Positions 1-8,667 of a DNA stretch of 64,000 nt are shown in pieces. Made by a program: the position numbers and the translations under genes. Numbering within the stretch: the stretch's first letter is position 1; each line of letters opens with the position of its first letter. This stretch comes from an uncultured Parabacteroides sp. (GTDB taxonomy: Bacteria; Bacteroidota; Bacteroidia; Bacteroidales; Tannerellaceae): NCBI GenBank assembly GCA_944325345.1, contig CALUZV010000018.1:1-64000 (forward strand). Reading direction: 5' to 3'. Under the pieces are notes generated by a model that had not been told where the DNA came from, made no database searches, and worked only from the letters and a program-made list of their open reading frames with translations.

Positions 1-138
1 AAAGGCATTTACCCATTGACTTTATTAATAGACAATTCGATGCGCAATGGAATAATACGACTTGCCACGCCGACATCGGACGATGAAGGCGAAGAAGAAC
101 ATGTAGTGATTGACTCACCCAAATTTGAATATGCATGA
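1..138 (+). CDS. C-terminal end of an unknown protein, cut by window edge
   Basis: An open frame runs from the first base to TGA at 136-138 and encodes about 45 residues. The tail is acidic (DDEGEEEH) and ends in KFEYA. Its stop overlaps the next start as ATGATG, so it is probably the upstream member of the same operon. Too little is present to name a family. Confidence 0.6.
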   Translation, partial: KGIYPLTLLIDNSMRNGIIRLATPTSDDEGEEEHVVIDSPKFEYA

Positions 139-1310
139 TGGAACAGCAAAAGGAACGGACGTGGCATTTGGTGCGTAATAATAATGGAGAATGGATTTGT
201 AGCGAACAGGTTGTGTATCTTGAGGATTTCTCTGCAATGATATATGCCTTACGGGCTAAAAAATATGGCTTGTCTCTGTCGCCTCAAACCGATTATGCAG
301 GTGAAAAATGGTACTACAAACATGAAGTAGAAGCCGTAACAGTCGCAATGGAGGCTGATCAGCAAGAGACAAAGCCGCGGAAATTGAAAATAACTCCGAT
401 AAAGCGGGAATTCAGCGAAAATGAAATAAATGATATAGTCATGAACATGTTCAAACCTAACACAAGCGGCAGTTTTGATGCCCTGAACGAAGAATTCCGC
501 CTATGGCGAGAATTAGAGAATAACTCTCCCCAATGGTGGAAGAACATTTTGGCAGATGAAGAACTTTATGTGGAAATCCGTAAGGACAATTATGCCAACG
601 TATATTATTATGGAGGTAATGTTGCTTTGGTGCAATGGACTGGCGGGAAAATTACAGCAGAGACGCATCGGAAGTATTTGGGGGAATCCGATGAAACTGA
701 TATGTATCAAGATTGCACAGATATGCTTCAAAGCAAAGAGGGTTTAGAGTTCATAAAGGAAAGAATCCGTGAAGTATATCACAAGCTTCCTCAAAAAAAA
801 GAGGCAGACGAACATAACAAGGTATATATATCCAACGAGAAATGGATACAAGGAGAACTAAAATTGCGTTTCCCCAAACGCTATGTCGATTCTGAATTCG
901 CCTATCGGGTAAGCGATACAGAACTCATCCGTTTTGACTTGGTTGAATTAAGAGGGAAAGAATTGGTGTTTATTGAGTTAAAACTGATAACCGATCCCCG
1001 TTTGAGAAGCAAGAACAAGGAGCCTGAAATCATTGAACAGATGACAAAATACAGTGATTTTATCTGTGGACATGCAGAAACGCTGAAGAATTATTATGCC
1101 AAGTTATTGCGGATAAAAAAACGGATAGGCCTATGGGATGGTGAAAGCGAAATAGAACATATCGCCTTAAAGCCTATATTGTTGATAGTAAATACTTACA
1201 AAGGCGAGCTTTCCAAAGGAAGGAAAGAACGCAAAAACGCCATAGAGGGGCTGAATGAAAATACATTGTTTGAAACCGTTATCGTAGATTATCCGGACTT
1301 ATGCAAATAA
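135..1310 (+). CDS. Unknown protein with a C-terminal PD-(D/E)XK-like nuclease domain
   Basis: 391 residues; the start is ATGATG at 135 or 138, overlapping the preceding stop. The N-terminal half is not recognised. The C-terminal part (about residues 235-390) has the layout of a PD-(D/E)XK nuclease fold: an acidic residue in RFDLVEL (D268), then a hydrophobic strand with FIELKL (E281, K283), then a helix rich in charged residues. No signal peptide or membrane segment is seen, so it is probably cytoplasmic. Its last 10 bases overlap the start of the downstream metallo-beta-lactamase-fold gene, which implies translational coupling and a shared task on nucleic acid. The nuclease call rests on motif spacing only; a non-catalytic restriction-like fold is possible. 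Confidence 0.6.
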   Translation: MMEQQKERTWHLVRNNNGEWICSEQVVYLEDFSAMIYALRAKKYGLSLSPQTDYAGEKWYYKHEVEAVTVAMEADQQETKPRKLKITPIKREFSENEINDIVMNMFKPNTSGSFDALNEEFRLWRELENNSPQWWKNILADEELYVEIRKDNYANVYYYGGNVALVQWTGGKITAETHRKYLGESDETDMYQDCTDMLQSKEGLEFIKERIREVYHKLPQKKEADEHNKVYISNEKWIQGELKLRFPKRYVDSEFAYRVSDTELIRFDLVELRGKELVFIELKLITDPRLRSKNKEPEIIEQMTKYSDFICGHAETLKNYYAKLLRIKKRIGLWDGESEIEHIALKPILLIVNTYKGELSKGRKERKNAIEGLNENTLFETVIVDYPDLCK

Positions 1311-2578
1311 CCATTCACCGTGCCACACAGATAGGTGGACAGATTACCCGCATATCGACACCCCAAGCAAGCATCATCATTGATTTGGGACATAATCTAC
1401 CCAATCACGCGGAAGATGAAGATGCTTATGACGATGACTGTGCGATAGCTGGAATTACGGAAGGTTGTTCTGCCATACTCTATACGCATTACCATGGCGA
1501 CCATATCGGATTGTTCCACCACGTGCCAGATAACCTACCGCAATACATTGGTGAGGTCGCCAAACAAGTGGTTTGCAGGAAATACAAGCAATTAAGTTTT
1601 CTGCGTGAGTTGTCCCAGCAACAAAAATATCGTCATGCCTTAACTGTGGCTTCCGGGATGCATACGTTTCACGAGAACCAAAAATTACGTTTCGGAGACA
1701 TTGTGGTTACCCCCTATTTTGTCAGCCATTCTGCCTACGATGCCTATATGTTCCTGATAGAAGCGGAGGGGAAACGCATTCTGCACACGGGCGATTTCCG
1801 TGGACATGGTTATCTTAGTAAGGGCTTGATACTCACGATTCAAAAGTATATTGGTCAAGTGGATGTGTTAATTGTAGAAGGAACCATGCTTGCCCGAAAG
1901 GATGAAACCATCCTGACCGAAAGTGTATTGTCACAAAAAGCCGCCGAACTGATAAAAGAGCATAAGTATGTATTTGTTCATTGTTCGTCAATGGATATGG
2001 AGCGGCTGGCAAGTTTCAAGAATGCTACTCGAAGCATGTTTCCCAAACGTCCTTTACTGGCCGATGAATACCAGAAGGACATCCTTGCTTTATTTTCTGA
2101 AACAGCGGGAAAGAAATCGCCTTGTTTTGATTTTGGCAAGATATATACTTATTCGGAAAAGAATCCTAAGCTGAAAGCATGGATGCAGGAAAAAGGATTT
2201 ACTATGTTTATACGGGCGAGTGCTTCATTCAACAGACTATTGGATTTGATTTTGCCAATGCTGCCTGTAGAAGGAAAGCCTCTCCTTATTTATTCCATGT
2301 GGGATGGGTACATTAACAGGGATGACACAAGAAATGAAGATTATGTATACTTGCAAAAACGATTTGCAGAAGTGGTGCAACTTCATACCAGCGGACATGC
2401 CACGGCAGATACGTTGCGTCGTGTCTGCGAGTTGACCAACCCTCGGCTTGCCATTCTTCCCATCCACAGAGATAAAGGAACAGATTTATCTTCTATTGGC
2501 ATTCCTTCCCAACTGCAAGAGAGAATTGTAACTACAAGTTGTAAGTTAAGCAACGATATAAACATCGAATTTCTTTGA
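1301..2578 (+). CDS. Metallo-beta-lactamase-fold hydrolase, beta-CASP/RNase J-like
   Basis: 425 residues. The dinuclear metal-site motif THYHGDH lies at residues 62-68 (HxHxDH), a later ligand aspartate is in HTGDFRG (D165), and the C-terminal beta-CASP-like motifs TSGHA (H366) and LPIHRD (H389) match the RNase J/CPSF-73 pattern. Proteins of this type cleave RNA or act as 5' exonucleases. This one is shorter than typical RNase J (about 550 residues) because it lacks the C-terminal domain. It sits on mobile-element cargo directly after a PD-(D/E)XK-like gene that it overlaps, which suggests an accessory nuclease function such as defence rather than housekeeping RNA decay. Substrate unknown. 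Confidence 0.8.
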   Translation: MQITIHRATQIGGQITRISTPQASIIIDLGHNLPNHAEDEDAYDDDCAIAGITEGCSAILYTHYHGDHIGLFHHVPDNLPQYIGEVAKQVVCRKYKQLSFLRELSQQQKYRHALTVASGMHTFHENQKLRFGDIVVTPYFVSHSAYDAYMFLIEAEGKRILHTGDFRGHGYLSKGLILTIQKYIGQVDVLIVEGTMLARKDETILTESVLSQKAAELIKEHKYVFVHCSSMDMERLASFKNATRSMFPKRPLLADEYQKDILALFSETAGKKSPCFDFGKIYTYSEKNPKLKAWMQEKGFTMFIRASASFNRLLDLILPMLPVEGKPLLIYSMWDGYINRDDTRNEDYVYLQKRFAEVVQLHTSGHATADTLRRVCELTNPRLAILPIHRDKGTDLSSIGIPSQLQERIVTTSCKLSNDINIEFL

Positions 2579-3223
2579 GCATGGGGCTAATCAGTTTTGG
2601 TACGCCTGAAACACAAACTTGCTACCATAGAAAAACAATGCCCCGACCTTGGAGTAACTCTTAAGTCTTTGGGCAACTCAAAGGACAGCTTGCTGCTGCT
2701 TTTGGAACAAACGGGGTGTCCAGAGGGGTGCAACCCCGCTGGTTCATTGGGGCATTTTTAGCATTAGCGTCAACGGTGCGTGAAGAAAACGCCCTAATGA
2801 GCTATGGCTTTTTGTTCCCCAAAAGCCTGCGGCGGTGTCGGCGGCTTTCGGATGCCTTTCTTTTTTCGCCAGTAATGAGGGCTTTCCCTTGTCGGTCGGC
2901 AGGATGGAAGTCCGTCCGACCAGCCTGCGGATGGCGGTGTTTACCCCTGCCATTTCCCCAGCGGACTTGTTGAGGGGTGAAAAAGCGTTGAACTGTTGAA
3001 ATTGACATATAACATCTTGATATATTGCAAAATATGCTCTAAACAATCTCTCAACAAAAGCGTGCAGCCCAACAAACGGAGGCGAAAAGAAAAGGCAAGG
3101 CTGATGGTGTGTACCGTTGCTTCTTCTTTTCATCAGCCGTTGTGTGTTGTTGGCGGTCTGTTGAGGTTGCATATTCTTATATACCAATACTTTATTACCT
3201 TTATTCAACAATTCAACAGAATA
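2579..3223. other. Gene-poor junction with a possible ORF remnant
   Basis: No convincing complete gene. A plus-strand open frame (2597-2761, possible TTG start) encodes about 54 residues with coding-like composition (LKSLGNSKDS) and a stop at 2759; it may be the tail of a broken gene. On the minus strand an ATG-started frame (2953 down to 2744, 69 residues, MAGVNTAIRRLVGRT) could be a small element gene. Neither has a recognisable family. The stretch separates the plus-strand cargo operon from the minus-strand integrase/helicase module. Confidence 0.35.
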
Positions 3224-4411
3224 TCAAAGCCTTTCCAGCAGTTTTTTCGTAACAGTATAGTATCTGCCCACGCTTCTTCGGGTCTGATAACGGTCATTGC
3301 CTCCATATTGGTAAGCGGTGTAGGTAAGACCGTTGGGCGCAGGTGTCAGCTTCCAGCACTCCTGCACCACCTTCCGTACCTGCGACTTCTCCACCTTGAC
3401 TTGCGAGCAGACCAGCAAGGGAATGATGTCGTTCAGGCAAAAAGACACAGTTTCCACCTCCATCTTCGCCATGATGTCAAGCAGCAGTTCAGCCATTTCT
3501 ATCTCCAGTCTGTTGCGGTTGCTTCGGATTATCTTCCGCAGGGCATCCGTTTCCAGCAGCTTCGGGTTGAACCACATACGGCTTTCCTTCCCGGTGGATA
3601 GCTGTCTGTGTTGTAGGAAATGCAGGAAAGCGGGTATCTCCGCTTTCAACTTTTGCAGGAAGTCGGTATCGTCATTCTGTAACGGCACAATCTTCCGCAC
3701 CCAATAGCGTGTTTCCCCTGCGTCGATGATGACGGGCAGGTACTCGTTGTTGGAGCAAAGCACGAACTTGGCGAAGAAGCCTATCTCGTCACGGTCTTTG
3801 CCTTTCGCCTCCACCTTGTAGGATAGCGTGGTGCTGAGGTTCTTCAACCGTTCGCTGTCCTCACGGCGGTTTAATAACACCTCGTCCACCATAATGAGCA
3901 GCTTGCCAGCCCAGTCGGAGTTGAACTGGCTGCGGAAGTCCTCGTTGGTGTTGAACGTCACGTTATTTTGGAAGATGGCTTTCAGGAAGTTCAGGAACGT
4001 GCTTTTTCCCGTGTTCCTCTCTTCGGATACGAGCAGGAGGATGGGCAGCTTTTGAACGGGATAGAGGTAGAGCAATTGTAAATAGTCCATACCCAACCCG
4101 TACTGTTCGCCGAAGATGTGTTCCACCAACGAGCGGATGCAGGGGAACTCCCCTTGTTCGGGAATATGGCTTATCGGCTCGTAGAGGTTTAAGAACTTGC
4201 CGACTACGGGTTGGTAGCCCACATGGTCGGGTACGGTGCAGAAGCCGTCATACTTGGGGATACCCGCCATGTAGTCCTTGCCGTAGTCCTGCCGCAAGGT
4301 CTCGGAGTTCCATGCGATGCGTTTCCTCACATAGCCGCCGTCAATTCGGGGCTGGTCCACAATCTTGTAGAGCGTGGTGCCTACTCGGATAAATTCTTCT
4401 TTTTTCTCCAT
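3224..4411 (-). CDS. SF3-type primase-helicase (DUF5906-like) of a mobile element
   Basis: 395 residues. A Walker A site (ERNTGKST) and a Walker B strand (KLLIMVDEV) sit in a domain like the superfamily 3 helicases of phages and mobile elements, where the protein loads onto and unwinds replicating element DNA. The segment after Walker B (SSNNEYLPVIIDAGETRYW-like) matches the sensor region of the DUF5906/VirE-type NTPases. There is no N-terminal primase domain, so it is a helicase module only. It is encoded downstream of the recombinase with the 4758-5129 gene between them. Its role in this element is inferred from such neighbours. Confidence 0.75.
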   Translation of the reverse strand: MEKKEEFIRVGTTLYKIVDQPRIDGGYVRKRIAWNSETLRQDYGKDYMAGIPKYDGFCTVPDHVGYQPVVGKFLNLYEPISHIPEQGEFPCIRSLVEHIFGEQYGLGMDYLQLLYLYPVQKLPILLLVSEERNTGKSTFLNFLKAIFQNNVTFNTNEDFRSQFNSDWAGKLLIMVDEVLLNRREDSERLKNLSTTLSYKVEAKGKDRDEIGFFAKFVLCSNNEYLPVIIDAGETRYWVRKIVPLQNDDTDFLQKLKAEIPAFLHFLQHRQLSTGKESRMWFNPKLLETDALRKIIRSNRNRLEIEMAELLLDIMAKMEVETVSFCLNDIIPLLVCSQVKVEKSQVRKVVQECWKLTPAPNGLTYTAYQYGGNDRYQTRRSVGRYYTVTKKLLERL

Positions 4412-4757
4412 GTTTTTAATACAGATTTAGTGCCGCCAACATATTGTCGGCAAGCGGATTAAACATGGGTGCAAAGCTACGGCAGGACGGCTAAAACATT
4501 GATACGTAAAACGATGCAGAACGGCGCAAAAGAACCCGACGGATGAGAAAATGCAGCAGGATGGGCAATGTCAGCCTTAAAATGGCGAAAAGAAAAAGCC
4601 CGAAAAAGCCAAAATGCACTTCTTCGGGCAAATGGGTTGCCGCAGATATTCGTTGGCAAACGGATATGCCGGTTTATAGGTTTACTGATGCCATGACATC
4701 AGTATATCAGGTTAAATCGTTCATAAACAAGCTGTAAAAGTTTCCAAAGCGCACAAT
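4412..4757. other. Spacer with hairpins inside the mobile element
   Basis: No gene supported. It contains a strong hairpin TACTGATG/CATCAGTA with a 6-base loop (4683-4704) and a weaker dyad GCCCGAA/TTCGGGC around 4598-4629. These could be a terminator for the recombinase operon or regulatory sites for the helicase gene, whose start is at 4411. Confidence 0.3.
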
Positions 4758-5129
4758 CTAACATCTGCATGAGGGTCTGTTTCCCATTGAAACCAACAAT
4801 ACTTGCCTTTCTTTTCGCAAGCATAGCCTTTCCAGCAGGGCATTGCGTACACTTGCCGCACTCGGTGTATCAATTCGGAAAACCAGTGCCACGACCATTG
4901 GCAATGCGTACACGTCCGTAAAGTAGCCGTTGGGCAGCTTGACGTGCCTTTCCACCTCGCAAGGTATCAACACTCCGCTCTTGTACACGGCTCGTATGGC
5001 GGCACGGAGTGTCTGGGCGATTACATCGAAAAGTTCCACCAATTCCATTTCGCTCATCCATACGCTGGCTGCATCGGACGGTACGACAACCCTGCCGTAC
5101 TCGTCCATCGTGATTGTTGTCCGTTTCAT
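4758..5129 (-). CDS. Small unknown element protein coupled to the integrase
   Basis: 123 residues (MKRTTITMDEYGRVVVP...). The start ATG at 5129 overlaps the integrase stop as ATGA, so translation is coupled. The N-terminus TTITMDEYGRVVVPSD resembles the short beta-strand opening of SpoVT/AbrB-like DNA-binding domains, but that is only a resemblance. The middle is helical (MELVELFDVIAQTLRAAIRA). No membrane segment. Position next to the recombinase would fit a regulator or directionality factor. Confidence 0.6.
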   Translation of the reverse strand: MKRTTITMDEYGRVVVPSDAASVWMSEMELVELFDVIAQTLRAAIRAVYKSGVLIPCEVERHVKLPNGYFTDVYALPMVVALVFRIDTPSAASVRNALLERLCLRKERQVLLVSMGNRPSCRC

Positions 5130-6355
5130 ATTCCTGCCACTTTGATGTCGCCAAATGACTTGCTCAACTGGTTGCCGAATGCCGTCAGGTCGTTGTCCAG
5201 CTTTTGTGTGGTTATCTTCGCATAGATTTGGGTCGTCTTGATGTTGGTGTGACCCAAAACACGGCTTACGCTCTCTATCGGCATACCCTTGCAGAGAGCC
5301 AGGGTTGCGAATCCATGTCTTGAGCAATGGAAGCTAATCGACTTATTTACACCACATTCCAGTATCATTTTCTTCAACGGCTTGCAGATAGACCAATAGT
5401 TCAAATTTGGGAAAACGAGGTTGTTTTCTTGGTACGGTCGGTAACGCTCGATTATCTGCAAGGGGATGTCCAGCAACTTCACTTGGAACGGTACGCCCGT
5501 CTTGTGCCGTTTGGAAACAATCCACTTCTCTCCGTTCACCTCCACGATGCGGTCGGTGGTCAGTTCCTTGATGTCCACGAAAGAAAGGGCGGTAAAACTC
5601 GCAAACACGAACAGGTCACGGATGTATGCCAGCTTCGGGTCTGTGAACTCGTGCGTCATTACCGCCTTTAACTCGTCCTCCGTCAGAAACTCACGCTCCT
5701 TGACGTTAGGGCTGATGTGGAACTGCGCAAACGGGTTTCTCGGTATCAGCCCGTTGAAGTGCGCACGCATCACCACGCCTTTCAGCCACATGCACTTTTC
5801 CCATATTGTACCGTTGCGCAATCCCGCTTCCGTGGAGAGATAGACCGCAAACTCCTTGATGAAGTCGGGCGTAAGCTCCAGCATCGACATGTCGCTGCGT
5901 TTGTAGAACGACTTAATGAACGCCGCCACATAGTTCCTTGCCACTACCCTTGATTGATAGGTCGCCAGTTTCCTGTCCTTGCCGACACGTTTCTTGAACA
6001 CCTCGTTCTCACGGTCGAAGGCTTTTAGCAGCGTTTCATACTCGCCGCCGATACCTTGATAGGCGTTGCGCACCATCTCTGCCGTCACAAACGCCTCACG
6101 GTCGGATATACGCTGGTAGTGCTTGATGATTTGCGCCTTGATGTTGTCGAGCGCAAGGTTCGTTTCCCTTGCCTCCACGCTCTTGCCTTTGGCACGGTTT
6201 CCCTTTGCGTCCCATAATGTCTTTGGGATGCTTCGCTTGCAACTGAACTGCGCCACCGTTCCGTTGATTGTAACCCGTCCCATGATGGGAACAATTCCGT
6301 TCTTCTCCTTGCTGCCGTTCGCATAGAACAGCACGCGAAATGTACTTCTTGTCAT
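5126..6355 (-). CDS. Site-specific tyrosine recombinase (integrase), IntDOT-like
   Basis: 409 residues from the ATG at 6355 (an in-frame TTG at 6376 is a less likely start). It has the Bacteroidota integrase layout: an N-terminal arm-binding domain opening with TRSTFRVLFYAN, a SAM-like core-binding domain, and a C-terminal catalytic domain with HCSR (H343, R346), LGHTNIKTTQIYAK (H369, nucleophile Y378) and the beta-hairpin lysine region HKTGVPF. The usual first catalytic arginine is replaced by serine in FTALSFVDI (S258), as is known for IntDOT of CTnDOT. It would integrate and excise the element. It leads a minus-strand operon with the 4758-5129 gene. Confidence 0.92.
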   Translation of the reverse strand: MTRSTFRVLFYANGSKEKNGIVPIMGRVTINGTVAQFSCKRSIPKTLWDAKGNRAKGKSVEARETNLALDNIKAQIIKHYQRISDREAFVTAEMVRNAYQGIGGEYETLLKAFDRENEVFKKRVGKDRKLATYQSRVVARNYVAAFIKSFYKRSDMSMLELTPDFIKEFAVYLSTEAGLRNGTIWEKCMWLKGVVMRAHFNGLIPRNPFAQFHISPNVKEREFLTEDELKAVMTHEFTDPKLAYIRDLFVFASFTALSFVDIKELTTDRIVEVNGEKWIVSKRHKTGVPFQVKLLDIPLQIIERYRPYQENNLVFPNLNYWSICKPLKKMILECGVNKSISFHCSRHGFATLALCKGMPIESVSRVLGHTNIKTTQIYAKITTQKLDNDLTAFGNQLSKSFGDIKVAGI

Positions 6356-6376
6356 ACTCGTTCTTTTTTGTTGCAA

Positions 6377-6620
6377 AACTATAAATCAACGAGTTAAACC
6401 TTGGCAAGCAAACCTACGCAGAGCGGCGCAAACGAAACGGTGACTGTTAAATCTGCACATTCATCGGGTAATGAATAGGAAACCGTTCTTCTTCTTCAAT
6501 CCGCTTAGAAACGGTTTTCACCCCTCTTTCCAACTTCCGTGATTTTCTCCTAACTACTTAATTCACAGATTATATTGCGTTAATCTGCTGAATTTCGGAG
6601 GTTTTTCCATAGATTTTCTG
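6377..6620. other. Element/chromosome junction region, no gene
   Basis: About 240 bases between the integrase and the promoter of the next core gene. No tRNA and no ORF. The attachment site probably lies here, but its core sequence cannot be read without the other end. Confidence 0.3.
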
Positions 6621-6628
6621 TATCTTTG
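6621..6628 (+). promoter_or_regulatory. Bacteroidota -7 promoter element TATCTTTG
   Basis: Exact match to TAnnTTTG, 32 bases before the lipoprotein start at 6660. No clear -33 TTG element. Confidence 0.6.
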
Positions 6629-6659
6629 CCCGCAGAATTTTTCAATACATAAACAAAAG

Positions 6660-7046
6660 ATGAAGAAGAAATGGATGGCAGCCGCCCTCGCGCTCCTCGC
6701 GCTGACGGCTTGCGACAAGATGACGACAGACCTCGAAGGGAAGTGGCAACTGAAAGAGATAGAGGCCGGTGGCGTGCGGACGGCGGTCGATACCGTCTGG
6801 TACAATTTCCAGACTTCGCTCTTCATGTACCAGCTCTACGAGCCGGCGACGGAGGAGTATAAAGTCTCTTACGGACTGAGCTATTACGACGAGGGCGAGG
6901 AGATCCGGCTGGAGCTGAACAACGACGCGCTCTTGCCCCGAACCGACTGGGAATCACGCATCCGCACGTTCACGATAGAGAAAGTGAGCCGGAAAGAACT
7001 GGTGCTGAAAGGCGACGGGAAGACGTATTATTTTGACAAGTTCTGA
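6660..7046 (+). CDS. Small lipoprotein with a lipocalin-like domain
   Basis: 128 residues. The signal peptide MKKKWMAAALALLALTAC ends in a lipobox (LTAC), so the protein should be lipidated. The remainder (LEGKWQLKEIEAGG... YYFDKF) has the GxW opening and alternating beta strands of the lipocalin-like small Bacteroidota lipoproteins, which may bind small hydrophobic ligands. It has its own promoter and stands alone, convergent with the DUF4250 gene. Ligand unknown. Confidence 0.7.
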   Translation: MKKKWMAAALALLALTACDKMTTDLEGKWQLKEIEAGGVRTAVDTVWYNFQTSLFMYQLYEPATEEYKVSYGLSYYDEGEEIRLELNNDALLPRTDWESRIRTFTIEKVSRKELVLKGDGKTYYFDKF

Positions 7047-7053
7047 TTCTCTT

Positions 7054-7230
7054 TTACCAGAACTTGTTTTGAGCCGGGTTGTATTCGAATCCGGCTTTTT
7101 GCATTTCTTGGGTGAGCGCTCGTTTGTCGATGTCCAAGTCATCGCAGAGGGCGTCGAGCGAAGGGTAGAAGTCGCGGAGCTTCATGTTGATGAGGCTGAG
7201 GAGCATCATGGGGTCCTTGGGGAGTTCCAT
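7054..7230 (-). CDS. DUF4250 protein
   Basis: 58 residues starting MELPKDPMMLLSLINMKLRD, the characteristic opening of the DUF4250 family of short cytosolic proteins found in anaerobes, followed by a helical segment (LDALCDDLDIDKRALTQEM) that looks like a small helix-turn-helix. Function unknown. The start at 7230 is preferred over the longer frame because upstream residues come from an interspersed repeat (SIVNSQLSINK). It lies downstream of pgk in the same direction, separated by that repeat. Confidence 0.85.
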   Translation of the reverse strand: MELPKDPMMLLSLINMKLRDFYPSLDALCDDLDIDKRALTQEMQKAGFEYNPAQNKFW

Positions 7231-7234
7231 CTTG

Positions 7235-7310
7235 TTAATTGACAATTGAGAATTGACAATTGACAATGGGGTTTCCCCTTTAATTGTCAATTGTCAATTG
7301 TTAATTATTA
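7235..7310. repeat. Heptamer-built inverted repeat (ATTGACA/TGTCAAT family), copy 1
   Basis: The left arm is tandem ATTGACA-type heptamers, the right arm is the complementary TGTCAAT series, and a GGGGTTTCCCC-like centre separates them. The arms pair over roughly 30 bases. It fills the space between pgk and the DUF4250 start, so the ribosome binding region of the DUF4250 gene lies inside the repeat. Confidence 0.85.
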
Positions 7311-7317
7311 ATTGCCT

Positions 7318-8571
7318 TTATTCGCCTTTGATAGCTGCGATACCCGGCAGAATCTTGCCTTCGATAGCCTCGAGCAAAGCACCACCACCTGTTGAGATGT
7401 AAGAAACCTTGTCGGCCATACCGAACTTGTTGATGCAAGCTACAGAGTCGCCACCACCGATCAACGAGAAGGCACCGTTAGCCGTAGCTTCAGCGATAGC
7501 CTCGGCGATAGCGCGAGAGCCGCCCGTGAAGTTGTCGAACTCGAATACACCTGCCGGACCGTTCCAAAGGATAGTCTTAGCGCCCTTGATAGCTTCGGCG
7601 AATGCCTTGCGGCTTTCAGGACCAGCGTCCAAGCCTTCCCAACCGTCGGGGATGTTGTTGGCAGGGCAAACCTGTGTGTGAGCGTCGTTCTTGAAGTCGT
7701 CGGCAGCGATGCAGTCTGTGCCGAGAACCAAGTTTACGCCTTTAGCCTTAGCCTTTTCGATGATTTCGAGCGCGAGGTCGAGCTTGTCATCTTCGCAGAT
7801 AGACTTGCCGATGTGTCCGCCCTGAGCCTTGGCAAATGTGAATGTCATACCGCCGCAGAGAATCAAGTTGTCCACCTTGTCCATCAAGTTCTCGATGATA
7901 CCAATCTTCGTAGAAACCTTCGAGCCACCCATGATAGCTGTGAACGGACGCTTGATGTTGCTCAATACGTTATCAACGGCCTGAACTTCCTTCTCCATCA
8001 GATAGCCCAGCATCTTGTGGTCAGCGTCGAAGTAATCAGCGATAACGGCCGTGGAAGCGTGTTTGCGGTGAGCCGTACCGAAGGCGTCGTTTACGTAGCA
8101 ATCAGCGTAAGAAGCCAATGTCTTGGCGAATTCCTTCTGGCGAGCCTTCATCTCCTTCTTGGCAGCCTCGTAGTTAGGATCATCCTTTTCGATGCCAACC
8201 GGCTTGCCTTCCTCTTCAGGATAGAAGCGGAGGTTTTCGAGCAAGAGGACTTCACCCGGCTTCAGCGCAGCAGCCTGTTCGCCAGCCTTGGCGCAGTCAG
8301 GAGCGAACTGAACGGGAACGCCGAGCTTTTCAGAAACAGCATCCACGATCTGGCTGAGGGAGAACTTCGCGTTCACCTTGCCTTTGGGCTTGCCCATGTG
8401 CGACATGATGATTAAGCTACCGCCGTCGGCGAGGATCTTCTTCAGCGTCGGAAGAGCGCCACGGATACGCGTGTCGTCAGTGATTTTACCATTTTCGTCC
8501 AGGGGCACGTTGAAGTCCACGCGGACGATTGCCTTCTTACCGGCAAAGTTGAATTTGTCAATTGTTTGCAT
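7318..8571 (-). CDS. pgk: Phosphoglycerate kinase
   Basis: 417 residues, the usual length. It catalyses ATP-forming transfer from 1,3-bisphosphoglycerate to ADP in glycolysis, in the cytoplasm. Diagnostic motifs: [20 protein letters not shown] (N-terminal substrate loop), [35 protein letters not shown], the adenine/hinge region [11 protein letters not shown] and the C-terminal [10 protein letters not shown]. The first domain binds the triose phosphate, the second the nucleotide. It is monocistronic or followed by the DUF4250 gene. Promoter at 8624-8631 on the minus strand. Confidence 0.98.
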   Translation of the reverse strand: MQTIDKFNFAGKKAIVRVDFNVPLDENGKITDDTRIRGALPTLKKILADGGSLIIMSHMGKPKGKVNAKFSLSQIVDAVSEKLGVPVQFAPDCAKAGEQAAALKPGEVLLLENLRFYPEEEGKPVGIEKDDPNYEAAKKEMKARQKEFAKTLASYADCYVNDAFGTAHRKHASTAVIADYFDADHKMLGYLMEKEVQAVDNVLSNIKRPFTAIMGGSKVSTKIGIIENLMDKVDNLILCGGMTFTFAKAQGGHIGKSICEDDKLDLALEIIEKAKAKGVNLVLGTDCIAADDFKNDAHTQVCPANNIPDGWEGLDAGPESRKAFAEAIKGAKTILWNGPAGVFEFDNFTGGSRAIAEAIAEATANGAFSLIGGGDSVACINKFGMADKVSYISTGGGALLEAIEGKILPGIAAIKGE

Positions 8572-8623
8572 AACCTTTATATTTTAAAGTCTTAAGAATA
8601 ATGTGCAATGCGTTTATGTGCCG

Positions 8624-8631
8624 CAAACTTA
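8624..8631 (-). promoter_or_regulatory. -7 element TAAGTTTG for pgk
   Basis: Read on the minus strand it matches TAnnTTTG and lies 53 bases before the pgk start. Confidence 0.55.
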
Positions 8632-8667
8632 CACAAAATATTTCATATCCCAACGGCTTTTTGAAAA

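Larger units (their letters stand above)
1..6400. mobile_element. Right-hand part of an integrative/mobilizable element (ends not defined)
   Basis: A tyrosine recombinase, a small gene translationally coupled to it and an SF3-type helicase run together on the minus strand (3224-6355), beside a plus-strand cargo operon of non-core genes. This is the layout of Bacteroidota integrative mobilizable elements. Core genes begin at 6660, so the right attachment site should lie between about 6360 and 6620. The left end is outside the window. No direct-repeat attachment core can be identified with one end missing, and no tRNA is present at the right boundary. Confidence 0.6.

Noticed and set aside
7066..7100. 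tRNA T-arm-like GTATTCGAATCC
   Set aside because: It lies inside the DUF4250 coding region and no cloverleaf can be formed around it.
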